A program made the translations under genes and the position numbers. Shown piece by piece: positions 1 through 13,758 of a stretch of 64,000 bases of DNA (within the stretch, counting starts at the first letter, position 1; each line of letters opens with the position of its first letter). This stretch comes from Rhabdornis inornatus. Its lineage: Eukaryota; Chordata; Aves; Passeriformes; Rhabdornithidae. The DNA lies in assembly GCA_013397075.1 (NCBI GenBank), contig VWZS01003937.1:933980-997979 (forward strand). The letters run 5' to 3'. Under the pieces are notes generated by a model, which was given only the letters and a program-made list of their open reading frames with translations, was not told the DNA's origin and searched no databases.

Positions 1-3000
1 TCTATCAGACTGATAAATGTGAAAATCAACAGCGCTTGCAAGTGTGGAGGTATGGAGTCAAAGCTCATGAGATGAAGGTAGAAGAGGACTGATTTATTCA
101 TATGTAAGCCGTTTTCCCCATTGCTGGAAAAGTATATCCTACACTTCCAGAAACTATTGGCAGAGACCAAGTACTGCCTCTTGCCCACCCATAAAATAGA
201 AAAGACAATTAGAGAAAATATTAAGAGTCAGTAAATTATTAACATAATCACAGACACTTCTTTGTCTCAAATAAACATTCCTCTTTCCTGATTATTCATG
301 GACTAAACTTATGACAGGCATACCTAATTCCTGCTAGGGATTTTCATGAACAAAACTTGAACCACTCCTTGAATTTCTTTCTTTGATTTGGGTGTCTTCA
401 TTTTTCTGGGGTCAGGCTAGAGTTTGTACTTTCGGCTGATTGTCAGAAATTGCAGGTACTTTAATGTAGATTAAGAATTAAAAGGAGCTCATCTAAGAGT
501 AATAAGTGCCAGAAATCTGGTAAGATAGGATATGGACAATAACATGTATCAATTGTGATTCACTTATTGTCTCAACTGGAGTTTGATGGAGTTCTAGTGC
601 AATTATGTTGTGAAGAGTTTCACAGGAAAACTTAATTTTGAATTAAAATGTCTAGGGAAACAAATGCATTAGGGCTTGTATTTTATTTTTCTTTAGCGGT
701 CTGGAAAATTCGTATTATGGCATTTATTATCTACTCAGATATATTTTAATGCAGCTCTGTATAAAATAGCTGTTTATCCTACTGTGTCTCTGAACTCAGT
801 AAGGCACTCCTTAAGAATGGGATACACAATAGGCTAGGGACTCCTGCTCCTCTCTTGTAAAAGTCTGTGTGTCTGCCATGTCATCAGGAGCCGTGAGGCG
901 CTCTGGTTTACAGATAATTCTGGAGCCAGATGTCATGAGAAATTGTGGTGGATAACAATTTCTGCTGTTAAAAATGGTCTTTTTTTAATAGATATATAAT
1001 TGCTGTTGTCACATTTGCCCATAGGAGCCTGTCACCTGGCTGACAGAGTTATCTTTGGGTGTAAAGAATGTCCCCACTGAAGTGACATAGGTATGCACAG
1101 ATGTTTATACACTCTGTATACACACACCACAGAGAGCAAAAAACTTAGAGCTCTTTGGAAACCCTACATTATTCTTCTCTCTTTTCATGTCAGTAAATGT
1201 AATGAAAACACTGGCTCAATACAGCATAACTCATTAATACCAGAATCTAATGTGTTAAGCACTGTTAGAACATCTATCCCATTATACAAGAAAGCTAATC
1301 TAAATATGGAGTCTGAAAGAAAATCTGTGACCTTTTTTTTTTATATTTGGTAGGCTTCTTGCTGATTTAATTTTGCTGCTTTGCTTTCCCTACATTTTGT
1401 AGAAGCCAAAAAAAAGGTAAGAAACCTTCACAAAAGGCAAGACTCAATAGAGAAATTACATAGTACCATCTAGAGCCTGTGGATGTTATAACAACTCTAA
1501 AAAGAAAGGCTTTTCTGGACTCTCACTAAGGTCAGTATGAACAATGTAAGAAGAAATCCTGCATTTTTTTTCCAGGGGCACAGAGAAGATAATTCCAGCA
1601 TTATGGAAACCAAATTAGAACAGAGCTCTTTGCATCCTTTATGCAGGCATGCTGGTTTTAATACTCTCTTTCTACAGATGCAGTTTTCAGGGTGTTTTAT
1701 TATGCTACAGCTAATTCTTCAGAGGAAAAAGTGGATCAGTGGATAGAATGGTATACCTGACTTAATAATTTTGGCGTGTTGGGTTCTTTGGTCTGTCAGT
1801 GTCTCCCGAAAGCAATTTTCCCCAGTGACTGCAGGCAGGGTCACAGCATGTAACTCACATCTCAACGACACTTTCAACATGACTAACTGTTGACAATATT
1901 TGAACTTTTGAGCCCTACCATCCTTGGGCATAGTCACAAGAAGAGCAGGCAAAAATACATCAGTCATCAAAGACTCTAGGTCCCTCCCTCTCTTCACGAG
2001 CTAAAGCATTCAGCCTCCCCTTTCAAATCGTCTCTCAAAAACACACCATGAATCCCATTTAATTAGAAATACTCTCACACATTCATTATACATGCTGGCT
2101 TCAACTCAGAAAGCATACTCTTCTGGCTCATTTCTATATGCAGCACCTCTGTTCAAGTAAGAGACTCCATAAACAGAACCTGAGTTACATCTGTGCTTTC
2201 TTATGCTATGGAAGGAGCACTCTGGCAACCCTTACATACTATTATCAGGTCATTTAGACTTCCAGGGATGGGTGAAAGATGACAAGCAAACAAATCCACA
2301 TATATCTTTCCTCTCACTTCCTCTTCCCCTCACCCCTTTCTATCCAGCAAGTCATCCCTTTCTTGTCTCTATTCCATTCTATAATATCTTTTTTCTACAG
2401 AGGCTTGCCTATAGCTATCAGTGGTCCACAGCACAGCAGAATTAATCCAGCTGATATGTGATAGAAAGGGGAAATGTTGGCAATGTATGATTACAAATTA
2501 AATGATGCAATTTCAGGGTCAGCACTACAGAAGGCACTGAGGAGACTGACAAGTAAAGATTAATGGCAAGTGAATGAGGGCAGTTACAGTAACGTACATT
2601 TGCCTTCTCTGAGATCTGTAGACTCTGCTACCATCTGCTGGTTTATGAAAAAGATCCAGAGAATCTATTTTAGTAGCTCTATATACATAATCTTTCAGCT
2701 GTCTCTCATTATGAGAGCAGTCCTCATTTCAGGTCACAGCCTACCTTCGCCTCCACAGAGCTGTCAATTAGGCTCACTTGTGTTTCCTGATGCATTTCCG
2801 ACAGCAGGCATGAGGAAAAATGGCAAATGGACAGTGAAAATTTTACCTTAAACCCAAATAATATATCCCAGAGCAAGGCACATTTTCAGTATTCTAGGGA
2901 AAAAAAGAAAAAAAAGAGAGAGAGAAAAAAATTATCTATGCAATTATTTCCAGTTTCTTCTTGAGGGCAGAGGATGAGGATGGATTGAAAGATATTAAAT

Positions 3001-6000
3001 TCTGGTTTTGAATGAACCCTTCATTATGTTTTCTTACATGACTGATATATAAATTCTGATAGCTCCACTGAAATCCATGGAGCAATGCTATCTTTTGAGA
3101 ATGCAATCCTGGAGGATACATGCCAGACCTAAATGCAACTAAATGCAAAGCTATGGCCAACGGGGTACATTAAATAGATGAAGACACAAAACATAGTCAT
3201 GTTTCCAAATACAGTGCTATTATTTTACACATTCTTCTCTTGGACACATGGGATAATACCTAGGCACTCACAGAACTCAGAAAATAATCCGGTTTTAAAA
3301 TCACCACCTCTTCTTCATCCTTTTAACTTGTCAGGACAATCACAAAAGGGTTGGGAGTGGTGACAACTTTTGCAGAAGGGTGACCTTAAAAATTGGTTGC
3401 ACAAAACCAACCTAATTCTGTAGAGTTTAAGGCCAAAAAGGATCATGGTGTCCACTTTGATACTTACTGCATTCCAGAAAATTTTACTCTGGATGACTCT
3501 TCTTTGAAGTTATCACTTCTAGCAGAGTTGGGATTTCAGAGTGGAAAAAAATCTCATATATATTCCTCACTTTGGAAGATTAACTACATGCTCGGGTCAT
3601 TTATGTTCACTCAGCCTAATTTCTGGTGCACAGGAAGTGCACAGTCCACCTTGGTGCTAGAACAAAATTACAAGACTCCATGAAAAGTTCAAGAAATGGT
3701 GACAAGCCAGAGACTAGAACCTTCCAAAAGCTGCTTGGCTTCATGACAAAGTTCATGCTATCTCAGCCCTTTGGAGAACACAGTTTCCCAGCCTGGGACT
3801 AACCAAAACTCCCCAAGTGCATCTGGAGGTTGCTATGCCTTACCGATACTGCTGTCCACCCCCATTTCATGGCAGTGTCTAAAGACAAGGGGTTCCTATG
3901 CTTGGAGGCATTTGAGCAAGGAGGTCTTAGAGCCTGCTTTGAGAAAATCCATGGTTAATGTAGTCCTGCAGTGAGCCTCCTGTATTTTCCCTCATAAAAC
4001 TGGACTTGCTGCCAGCACCATAAAGAGCAAGCAGCTTCCTCTAGGACCTCCATATTAATATAAACAAGGGAAAGGGGTGTGTAAAGCTGGTTTTGCAAGG
4101 GTAAGAATCACAGGAACCCTGTGCTCTCTACTTGCTATCTAGCAAAAGGAAACTGAGATGGTTACTGGAATCAATGAGAAAACACTGGTTGTGTCTTTAA
4201 CAGAGGTTGCACCAGAACTCCTTTTAAAATAAAACGACACAACTCCAGTAGCACATATTCTCTGGAGGAACTGAGTTAAGGTGGATGACATCTGCTGCTT
4301 GGTTCAGAGGTGAGACGAGGAAGCAGCTAACTCACAGATGAATCAAAGTAAAGCCCTAGAATAGCCTCAAGGGCCTTGGCACATTCTTTCCAAAGATGAA
4401 CGTTTCTTGTTGTATTTCAGCCAGACCTTTTATTGTATGACCAAATTTGTAATAATTCTGTACTTCTATAAACAACTCTGTGATGAGCAGGGGTAAAAAA
4501 ATGAAAAGTCCCATTTGCTAATAGACTTCAATATTTAACACCCCATAATAATACGTCATCCTAATATTTGCTTTTGGGAGTGGAAGCAAGCAAGTCTCCC
4601 ATGGGGATAAGTCAACCTGAGCTATAGACCATGGACTGCTTGTTATTAACAGATGAGGAATGATATGGGAAATATCATAGGAAATAGGGAAAAGATCCTA
4701 TTTGATAAAAAAAAAAAATCATCGAACATAGCATCACGGAATGAATTACCAATACAAAAATCTTTTTGAGCTTCTTCATATGCCCAAGAAGCCAAGGGAC
4801 AAATTAACGAATCAGGGTCTTATCACATGGTTAGATATTATTAGATAAATTCATTCCTTTATAGGATTTTCTATTTATATCGAATGAACTGGGGAAAAAT
4901 ATTTACAATCTGTTTGGTTATATTTGTTAGAAAGCAGCAAAAGGACAAATAAGCTTTGCAAATAGTTCCCTTTATAACTAAATAGCTGAGAAGAGAATTT
5001 GGCTCTTACTTTTGAGACCACTGAAGGTGGTAAACTGAAGCACTGGAAAAGAGCATTTTCTTTGGTTTCCAGGGAACTACAAACTGCTGAAAGGGACGAT
5101 AAGAAACAGACACAAATACCCATTAACACAGACTTTGGACAGAGAGAAGGACTCCTGCATACCTTCAGCTTCACAGCCCAGGGGGCACAATGATGACCTC
5201 TGCTCCTTGTAGGTCCCAGCTCCAAGGTCAACCACCTTTCTATTCGACCAACATTGTTCTGTGGGGGTCTGATTTGTACATACTCTAGGTCTAGAAGACT
5301 CAAATCTATTCACAACACTTTATTTGAAGAGCATATGGCTTTCTGTAAACATCGGAGATGCTATGTGCAGTATGTTTGGAGAGGTGGATATCATGTAACA
5401 GGACATTGCTGCACTTACTTGTCTTACTCTTAAAAGTTTGTTTACTTTAACAACTCCTGAAACACTCCCTATAAAGGAAGGATTTTTCTTAGCATTTATC
5501 AATCTTACTTGGAAATAAGACAGCAGAGGGAAATAAAATGCAGCTCCAAAGATGTTCTACCATTGACATCAGAGCAAAAATATTCCTTCATGATTCACAC
5601 ACAGCTAAGTGTTACAGAGAGATTAATTCTCCCACTTACTGATGTCAGAGTCCCTGCAAGATAATCATGAATTTCATCTGAGAAGCATTAAAGTGAGCTA
5701 AAACTATACAAATTTATAACAAGGATAACTATAAATTTCCTTTAATTTCAAACTAAAGAGAATTTAGGAGCCAGATCATTCAGCTTTTACCCATTGATAT
5801 TATGTCATTAAAAAAAAGAAGTATAGTTAGAGCACAGAAAACGTTTATTTTTTTCATTGCTCTGTTATTTAGCCGATCTGTCATTTGATTTCGGTTTTGA
5901 CTTCACAGCTGATCTTTTTCCCTGGTATGAGTTCTCTGTGCAGCACTCCTTGCCACATCCCAAAATAGCCTCTTGGATAGGTTATTTTCCAGAAACAGAG

Positions 6001-8437
6001 ACTCTGCTCTGTTCTTCATACAAAGCAGATGATTTTGCCCATAAATTTGATACATCCCAGACACACTTTCTTTAAAGTGAGTTAGTCATGTTTCATTACA
6101 TAAAGAATTAAAGTGCTTCCCAATTCTGAATAAAGAGCTAGGTTTTGACATTTAAGATTTTTTTTTTTATTGATAGGGAAGCTTTTTTTTCCCAACTCCA
6201 ATTATAATCTCAATTAGTACCTTTCTCTTAAGCTGTTCTTCTGGGAATAGAACCACCATTTATGAAGACTAAGTGTTAAAACCTACATGTTTAGTATTTT
6301 GGAAAAAGCAGGCTAAAAAGACTAGCTCTTTACTTGAAAATTTGGGCAACAACTTTGCCTTCACAGTAAAACCAGTAGTCGAATCTGGACTCAACTATAT
6401 CAGCAGAAATTTCTCCCTAAACTTAATAAGGACCAGGATTTCGCTCTAAAACTTTAAAGCAAGTAAAAGGAAAGAGCAAAGCTTACTTCTATAACAAGAA
6501 AAGAGCAAAGAAAGATGAAAATGGATTTGCTTTTTTTTTTTTTAAAGAGTTAAAAGGTCATTCATCTTTACTAAAGCTGATGAAACAAATGTCATTAGAT
6601 GTAGGAGATATAAAAGGTCAAATAAATATCCTGAACATGGAGCTAAAATGTTACAGAAAGACTAAAGGAAGAGGAGAGGCACATTTCTTCCTTTGAGGAT
6701 AAAATTATTAAAGAATAAAAATAATTTTGGATAAAAAGCATCACAAGGGAAAAAAAGATCCATGTGGCAAAATTTGAAGTAGCAAGCCTGCATTAGAGAG
6801 GAGATAATATCCCTTTATTGAATATCTAAGGAGCAAGTGGTAACAAGAATCTATATAGTATCTAGAATATTTCTGAACTTGGTTTTTGAAACTTGAAAAT
6901 TCATAGGAATCATGCCCAACAGAAAAAAAAAACATTCCATGGAAGAATGGTAGCTGTTGAATTCAGTCTGAATAATTACAGCAGATCAAGAAATGAAAAC
7001 AAAAGGAAAAAGGAAGAAAGTCTGAAAAGAAAAAATAAGCAACAACAAGAACAGAAATGTTAATTTATCAATGGATCAGTTTAGAAAGAAGACATTTAGA
7101 CTACAATGACCCTTTGAATCAGGCATAAGTATCTTTTCCACAATCATCTTTGAAAAGAAGGTATTCACATTTGGAGAATTTTCTTCAAAAATTAGAAATT
7201 TTTGAAAGTGTAAATGAAAAACCTGCTGAGAGCAAAGTCCAAAACCAAAACAAGAGAATCACTAACATTGCCACCAACTTCTAACAAGATCAGCATTATC
7301 ATCCAAGATGACTTATTCAGGAAAACATTTCTGTCTAAGTGCTGCAGGTTTGGGCTCCCACATGCATTAAAATTCTTTGATAAATTTAATTTACTTATTC
7401 GTCTGTATTTTCTAAATTTCTATCTCTAGAATTTGTCTACATTTTAGACAATTTATGATAAAATAAACATATTACACAATTTTTGTTATGATTTAAGTAA
7501 CTGTCAGTGTTCTCATTGCTTCCCTTCTTGATACTGAGAAGTGTTCTGAATAATAAGTGATTTTTCTAATTCCAAATACACTATTTTTAGAGAAAAATGT
7601 GTTCTGTTGAATTTATAGCATATTTTGTATATTTTCCAATTTGATTATATGAGCCCAGCTATGATGTGATCCAAATGCAGAATGTACTTGCCTAATTTAA
7701 TGACATGTTTCAAAAGACTGACCCTTCTCTTCTGACTTGTAAAATACCTCCAACAGGATAAACATAAATACATTGAGAAATTTAATATCTCTACATTCAG
7801 TAATAGAGTATCTGCACCTGTTTCCAAACGCTAAGTATTCCACACTGCTGTGTAGCAACTTTGCTGTTGTAAGCTAAGTCTACGAAGGGGCAAAATGCAG
7901 CAGTCTGCTGCTCTTAAATCTTCAGATATCAAAGAATTATATATTTAAGAGCTTAGCTTCATCAGCTGTACTGTACATATGGTACAATTAAGCACAGAAG
8001 TAGGAAGGAAATTACCCAACATCTATTGTCCTTTGATGAGGACAGACAGTTTCTATAAGTCAGTCTTGACTGTACTAATCTTCCTGTTTCTCCCCTTGTA
8101 AGGTAAAGGGCTGGACAGAGACTCATGCATCATGCTGTGCCAAAAGTGAACAGTGTTACAGTCAGACAGCAGGAAAGATGAGAAGGGAGCCTCACATAAA
8201 ACACACCTGGCCAGAGTAACTAAGCAGAGTAACTGTGGAGCAAGCTGCGATTGGCATTTACAGCCTGTCCATGGTTCTTCAGTAAATACACAGCCATTGG
8301 TACACACAAAGCAGCTCAGCCAGCCCTCAGCCCTCTTCTGCTGATGGTAAGATCACTGTCAATTATTTCTTTTTCACTGCAAGACATTTGTGTGCAAGCT
8401 GGGAAATTAGTAGTCTCCAAACACATCCCTTAGGTTA
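1..8437. other. Unannotated unique sequence, no gene seen
   Basis: This is AT-rich non-coding sequence. The open frames in it are short and mostly isolated. The longest, 142 codons at 4875-5303 on the minus strand, shows no recognisable motif or signal peptide and overlaps another open frame, so I do not call it. Low-complexity patches are a purine tract near 2899-2932 and A or T homopolymers near 4709 and 6530. I recognised no transposon end, LTR terminus or CR1 tail. Confidence 0.5.
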
Positions 8438-8455
8438 TTCAGTAGTAGTACTGAA
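8438..8455. repeat. Short inverted repeat (7-bp arms)
   Basis: TTCAGTA and TACTGAA face each other across a 4-base GTAG loop. A further partial copy of the left arm (ATTCAGTAGTAA) follows within 20 bp. It is a small perfect hairpin with no neighbouring gene. Its size is within chance expectation for 64 kb. Confidence 0.5.
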
Positions 8456-8871
8456 TACTACAATTCAGTAGTAACCTGTTTGTCCACATCCCCCTGTGAG
8501 CCAGAGATAGGACAGAAGAGGGGAGAACATGCACAAAGAAGTTCTCTTTTGCCAGACCCCAAATTAAAGGAGCACTTTGTGCCTCTTTGTTGTACAATGG
8601 GGATCTACATTAGGTGCTTATTACTATATACACTTAAATCAGCTTTACTGCAACATTTCCTTGCCTCATAGCTCTGGTATTCGCTTTCCTCCGGCCAGCA
8701 GGACTAAACGTGCCTCAGCTGGAAAACTCTTATCTCCCACACACCCATCTAAAGGAGCAGTGAACACAGTTCATATATATTTCTGAATTCAGTGGTACTT
8801 CCTTAGCTGGTACTTTCCCAAGATCTTCTCTCGGAAAATTATAAAAATATGAGTTACAGAGAAAACTATTT

Positions 8872-8925
8872 TAAACAAAATGAAACAAAACAACCAAATC
8901 CACAAACAAAAATCCCACAACTCAT
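8872..8925 (+). repeat. A/C-rich low-complexity tract
   Basis: The tract is almost entirely A and C with scattered CAAA and CCAAA units and no fixed period. It is one of about nine such tracts in the window and may be a degenerated retroposon A-tail. No element body is recognisable beside it. Confidence 0.5.
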
Positions 8926-9570
8926 ATTTTTTGTAGCTTTATCTGGAGCAAAAGTCTGAAATGCAATGGTAACACAAAGAAAGGCTCTTTCTGATCACAA
9001 GCAAATCTAAAAGGGTCAAAATTCCTTTTCAGATGGCATGTCTATCCAAACTAATATTTTACCCTCTTTTGCAATTAAAATATCTACAGTGATCTCTAGT
9101 GCAGAATAGGTGTCACCTCTAGCATGTTGCTCTCCTAACCATCCACAGAGTTAATGCTGTCATCTTGCCTGTCTCTGGCCCTGGCTAACATATGCTTCCC
9201 TGCCTACTTCCAAACACAATGATAATTTTCCTAAATCACAGTTTTAGCTATGTTACTATTTGCTTCAAATCTCATGATGGAGTCTGACTTTTCTACAGGA
9301 TTGTTCTGGTTTCAGCTGGGACAGAGTTCATTCTCTTCTTTAGTAACTGCTGCAGTACTGTGGTTTTGGGGTTTGTATGAGAATAATACTGATAACATGT
9401 AACACACTGGTGATTTAGTTGCTGCTAATTAGTTATTACCCTAGATCAAGGACTTTTCTGTAACTTGTGCTCTGCCATTGAGGAGCTGCACAAAAAGCTG
9501 GGAGGGAGCATGGCCACTACAACTCACACAAACTGGCCAAAGGGGTATTTCATACCACAGAACATCATGC

Positions 9571-9585
9571 TTAGGATATGAACTG
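9571..9585 (+). promoter_or_regulatory. Decayed LTR TATA region
   Basis: Within the ERVL LTR, the place where relatives have a TATATAAA promoter reads GGATATGAA. The core is probably inactive. This rests on remembered family structure plus the sequence. Confidence 0.4.
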
Positions 9586-9735
9586 AGGGAGTAACCTGAA
9601 GGGGTCCAATTGTGACTGGGGACAGGCTGGGCATTAGTCAGCACGTGGTGAGTAACTGATTGTGAATCACTTGTTTCTCTTGAATCCCATTACTTTCTCC
9701 CTTTCCTTATTATTTCAGTTATTATTAGTAATACC

Positions 9736-9761
9736 ATTATTATTATTATTATTATTATTAA
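9736..9761 (+). repeat. (ATT)n microsatellite inside LTR
   Basis: There are nearly nine uninterrupted ATT units. An ATT run at this position is normal for this avian ERVL LTR family, so it is part of the element and not an independent locus feature. It could be length-polymorphic. Confidence 0.9.
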
Positions 9762-10443
9762 TTTTGTGTCAATCATTAAATTGTTCTTATCTCTATCCAC
9801 AAGGTTTACATCTTCTTTATCTTTAGCAAGTGGCTGTGTGGTACTTAGGTTGCCAGCTAAGGTTAAACCCAGACAAGGATAAAAGATGAAACTACTTATC
9901 ATTACTGCCCAGGTCTAGAAAAGGATTCACCTTAGATATCATCTCTAATTAACATCAAGTGGTTCACTGACTTGTTCACTCATACCTGCATCTCTTTCCA
10001 GCTTTTCCTACTTTGTCAACTAGGTGCTCTTCATAAAACATCCATAAATCAGGTTCACGCTTTTTCTTCATACCCCACACCACAAAATTTTCATCTGTTT
10101 CAAAGCCTATTAAAAGTTTGACAAAAATTAGCCTACTATAATACAAGTTCCACTTATCTTTTTGACCTATATTTTCTCACTGCTTAATTTTTACCCTTCT
10201 CCTCCTGCATTCACCACTTGTCTTATATTGTTACTTTCTTCATAGCACCCTTATGCTTGATTTTTGTAGAACACTGAACACATAAGACTGGTCCACAGCT
10301 TTTGTCTGATGACTATAGCAATGCTACTTGTAAAATTAGATTGAGCAAAACTATAAATTATACAAATTTTACATTTTCACATGGTAATTAGCATGGTGAG
10401 ATACATTCCAAGGCCACATTACACATTTGTATGTCCTATCAAG

Positions 10444-10579
10444 ACTTTAGCTCAGTTGGTTAGAGTATGGTGCTAATAATGCCAGACTCATGGGTTTGAT
10501 CTCTGTATTGGCCATCCATTTAAGAGCTGGACTTGGTGATCCTCGTGGGTCTCTTCCAACCAGAATATTCTGTGATTCC
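10444..10579 (+). mobile_element. tRNA-Ile-derived SINE with CR1 tail (TguSINE1-like)
   Basis: This is a non-autonomous retroposon. The 5' part is a degenerate tRNA-Ile: A box TAGCTCAGTTGG at 10448-10459, the GGTGCTAATAATGCC anticodon-arm region (AAT anticodon context), and a B box, GGTTTGATCTC, at about 10493-10503. The 3' part matches the end of CR1 LINEs: a GTGGGTCTCTTCCAACCAGAAT core followed by ATTCTGTGATTC octamer-type repeats. This tRNA-Ile/CR1 chimera is the TguSINE1 family of songbirds, mobilised in trans by CR1 reverse transcriptase. The B box carries TTTGATC in place of TTCGATC, so RNA polymerase III activity is doubtful. No clear TSD is seen. Confidence 0.88.
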
Positions 10580-11238
10580 ATTGCTGCCATGTGATATGTG
10601 CTTTACATGCACACCTCAAGGTACAGATAGGACACATAGTTCTTTCTACTGCTGCTGCTCCTCCTTCTCATCAGAATGGCCATTAGTTAAAATATTATAA
10701 ATGGATGACACTACATTTTGAAAATTAAATTTAATTTTTTTTACTACTGTGGATTATAGACTGTGTACTTCACAATTCTTGTTGGAAAAAGAAAACCAAG
10801 AAAGTCTTGTAATTCTCCCAACACAGGAGGCACATAGGATCCTTCCTTCCTCATTTTCCTAGATTGTGGATGCCACGTTCCCCTCAAGCAAGCTGGAAAC
10901 AAAGTTCAGGTCTCCTCAGAAGAGCAAAGTTTAATCCACTAGACCAATGATCTCACAAAATTGGTTTCTTTAACTACTGTTCATTCTGCTTATTTAGATT
11001 CAGGAATCTCTGGAAATTTTTTAGCTGAATATGTTTAGCTGAATTGTAACATTCTTTCTGGAACTGTTCCAGGCTAAGTGCACAGGTTTTAGCAGCCTAG
11101 TACTGCTCTAGTGAATGTTTCAAACTCTGTGACTAATATAGGTGTATAATTGGGGTGAAAAAAATATGTAGGGTGTTTTTTGGTTCGTTTCAGAAACAAA
11201 TATTTTGGAGGATGTTTGTTTGAAAAGCCAAGTCTAGG

Positions 11239-11420
11239 AAAAAAAACCAAACACACACAAAAATAACCAACAAAAACCCCAATAACAACCACAAAAAAAA
11301 AANNNNNNNNNNNNNNNNNNNNNNNNNNNNNNNNNNNAAAAAAACACAAACCAACCAAACAAAAAAACCCCACAAACAAAAGAACACAAAAAAGCCGTAG
11401 CAAAACAAAACAACAAATCC
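11239..11420 (+). repeat. A/C-only tract with 35-N assembly gap
   Basis: Both sides of the gap (Ns 11303-11337) are almost purely A and C (CAAA, CCAAA, ACACAC, CCCC units) with very few G or T for about 60-80 bp each. The open frames called through it on the minus strand are artefacts of TTT/GGT/GTG-only sequence. The gap suggests the true tract is longer or was hard to sequence. Confidence 0.85.
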
Positions 11421-11943
11421 ACTGACCAAATTTTAAAAAAAAATTAAAAATCCTACCAGGATTTTTCAGGTTACATGAAAAGTGCAATTCAAAAATATTC
11501 ACAATATACAATTTTATTCCTACAAAGAACAGGAAACTGGAGCTTTGCCTTCTCAAATTCAAGGCAGTGTATTTAGGTCGTAGAGTTCTTTTGCCAACAG
11601 CAACAACACACACACACAAAATCCCCTCAAGAAGAGAAATTTCAACAAATTCCAATTATCACTTGCCTTGAGGAGTATGTAAAAATATTTGCTCAGTTAT
11701 CAAGCTTAGCAAATTTTATATACATTTTACTCATTCTGGAAAAGGCTGCACCTCAACTACTTGGCATTTTCAAATGATGCTAGATCCCCCATAACACTAT
11801 ACATAGCAGTAAACAAATATCCCAAAACAACATAGAAAACAGACATGAAGTGTGTTCTGAATCAGATCTGACCCATAAAAAATAAAAAGAAAAAGGAGAA
11901 AAGAAAAAATGGGGCAACCCCCCCTCTTATTTCCTAAAAGTGA

Positions 11944-12050
11944 CGGGTTTTGGTTTGGTTCTTTTGTTGTGTTTTGGTTGTTTGTTTTTCTTTTTTTTTT
12001 CCTTTTGTTTGTTTTGGTTCTGGGGTTTTATTGGTTGTTTTCTTTCTTTT
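11944..12050 (-). repeat. T/G-rich low-complexity tract
   Basis: The plus strand here is nearly all T and G, with TTTGGTTTGG, TTGTTTG and long T runs. It is the reverse-complement type of the A/C tracts and lies only about 520 bp after the one with the gap, so the two form a loose inverted pair. No element body is seen between them. Confidence 0.8.
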
Positions 12051-12099
12051 ACCTGAATAAATTAATAATCAACAATTTGTGGAAACAATGAAGGAAGAA

Positions 12100-13750
12100 T
12101 TATGAAAATAAACAGACTCATATGTGATTTTTTTATGTTTAAATTCTTAAACATGAAAATCTCTTTGATAAACTGTTACTTATCAGCAAAAAATGTTGTC
12201 AAACTAACAGCACAACATTAAAAAAATTAGAAAGATCAAACTAAACCTCAAATTTAGACATAGCCAACAAAACAATGATCCCTGACTTTGGAACCATGAA
12301 TAAAATGTTTACAGTCTTACAGTCTTTTAGCATTAAACCTTCATAAATGGTATTATTTTTAGCAATACGTTTGAGTTACTCTTTTCTAAAATTACATTAT
12401 CAAAAGGCTGAGCAACACCTGAAAACAGCCTCTAGCAGAATATCCCAATGGATGGGATAAAGCAGTGATTAAAAACCAGGCACTTCCTTGGTAGAAGTAA
12501 AATACCTGCAGCACAAAAGAAATTCTTGGTCTAAACTTCTTTTCTGTAAAGCAATATAGGTCCACTGACTCCAGCTGTACTGAATTACACCTACTGGGGG
12601 TCTGGATCATAAATCTTCACAGTGAAATAAAGCAGCTCTTCAATAGCATCCATAAATTTAACACCTGATAAAGACCAAACAAAATTCTGCAAATATAATC
12701 AGATATCAGTGCTACACATTGGCTATAAAATATTAACTCCCACCCTAGACACAGCAATAAACAGAAGAATTGTTAGTATTTTAAATCCTGCTTTGTGACA
12801 GGAGGTAAGAGTGGGTAAGAATCACTGTACGTAATGATTTTGACAAACCAAAGTATATTGTACTGCCAACAAGATGCTTAGAGCTAATTTTACCTTTGTG
12901 AAGAGCTGCAGTAAAAGTCCTGTAAACCACCAAAACTCTCAGACTCAGCTAAGAAATGGCACATAATCTGGTTCTCCCTGCTATAGTAAAATTTACATTC
13001 AAGGAGATGATGTTTAGTCTGCATATTTTACAATTATAACCAAGGTGTATCTCTATGTACCAGAATAATTTCTGATTAATAACTTTCCTGTGTCTCAGCA
13101 CAGGATTAAATAAAAACAAGATAAAGAAAATGAAACTGTTCTTAAAAAAGCAAAGATTCACCAGACACATCTCTTTTTTTGGAATTTATTTGGAATGCAG
13201 AGGGAAAATATGTTACCTAATTTTACACCTGGAAGATGGAGATTTTGCATTCAGGAAAAGAGTTTCTGGATAACTGCTTTGAGAGTTTCTTTAGCAGGGG
13301 AGTCACTTGCTTACTTGCTTGTTATTGGTAGAGAAAAAAAACCCAAATTTTAAAATAGCCATGAGTTTAGAATGGCACTACCTCTAGATTGGCTTGACTG
13401 AAAATAGGTCACAAAATTTTAAACAAAAAAGCCCAAAACAGACTCAGAATAATTAATTCTGTTCAAACAAAATGAACTAACACAAGAAGAGTTAATTTTG
13501 CAGTATCTCAAATGTCATCTTGTAATAATCATCAGCAGATGATGAATATTGGATCCTTTGGCCCCAGCAGGAAGTGTTTGAAAAGCAAAGTCCTTGGAGA
13601 ACCAACATTCCAGTAGCAGCCCTAAATTTCGATTTAACAACTCAATCAAAAATTTTGGAGCTTTTAAAACTCAAAAGTTTTCACTCAAAACTTTCACTCC
13701 TGCTATCTTGTTTAAAGAAGTACAGGTACATATCTGAATGTGACCTGCTT
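12100..13750. other. Unannotated unique sequence
   Basis: This is AT-rich sequence with no supported gene or repeat terminus. Open frames are below 75 codons on both strands and look random. Confidence 0.5.
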
Positions 13751-13758
13751 TGCCCCCT

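Larger units (their letters stand above)
9302..9875 (+). mobile_element. Solo ERVL-type LTR with 5-bp TSD (AGGAT)
   Basis: This is a 574-bp long terminal repeat of an endogenous retrovirus. It starts TGTTCTGG and ends CCCAGACA, the TG...CA termini of retroviral LTRs. AGGAT is repeated exactly at 9297-9301 and 9876-9880, a 5-bp target-site duplication typical of ERVL (class III). Blocks recognised from a common avian ERVL LTR include the opening segment, a CTGATAACA-type segment, an ATT microsatellite (9736-9761), a polyadenylation-type ATTAAA (9775-9780) and the terminal GGTTAAACCCAGACA. The TATA position (about 9571-9585) reads TTAGGATATGAACTG, a mutated TATATAAA. No PBS, gag, pol or second LTR is seen nearby, so this is a solo LTR. 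It is the same superfamily as the antisense copy at 62795-63383. Confidence 0.9.

Noticed and set aside
4875..5303. 142-codon minus-strand frame
   Set aside because: No domain, no splice or start context, and another frame is open over the same DNA; consistent with chance in 64 kb.
10448..10503. Possible tRNA-Ile gene
   Set aside because: The A-box and B-box regions are tRNA-like, but the 3' acceptor is replaced by a CR1 tail and the B box is mutated; it is a SINE head.
11089..11655. 188-codon minus-strand open frame rich in Phe, Leu, Val
   Set aside because: It runs through the A/C-only tract and the 35-N gap; the residues come from TTT/GTG/GGT-type codons of low-complexity DNA.
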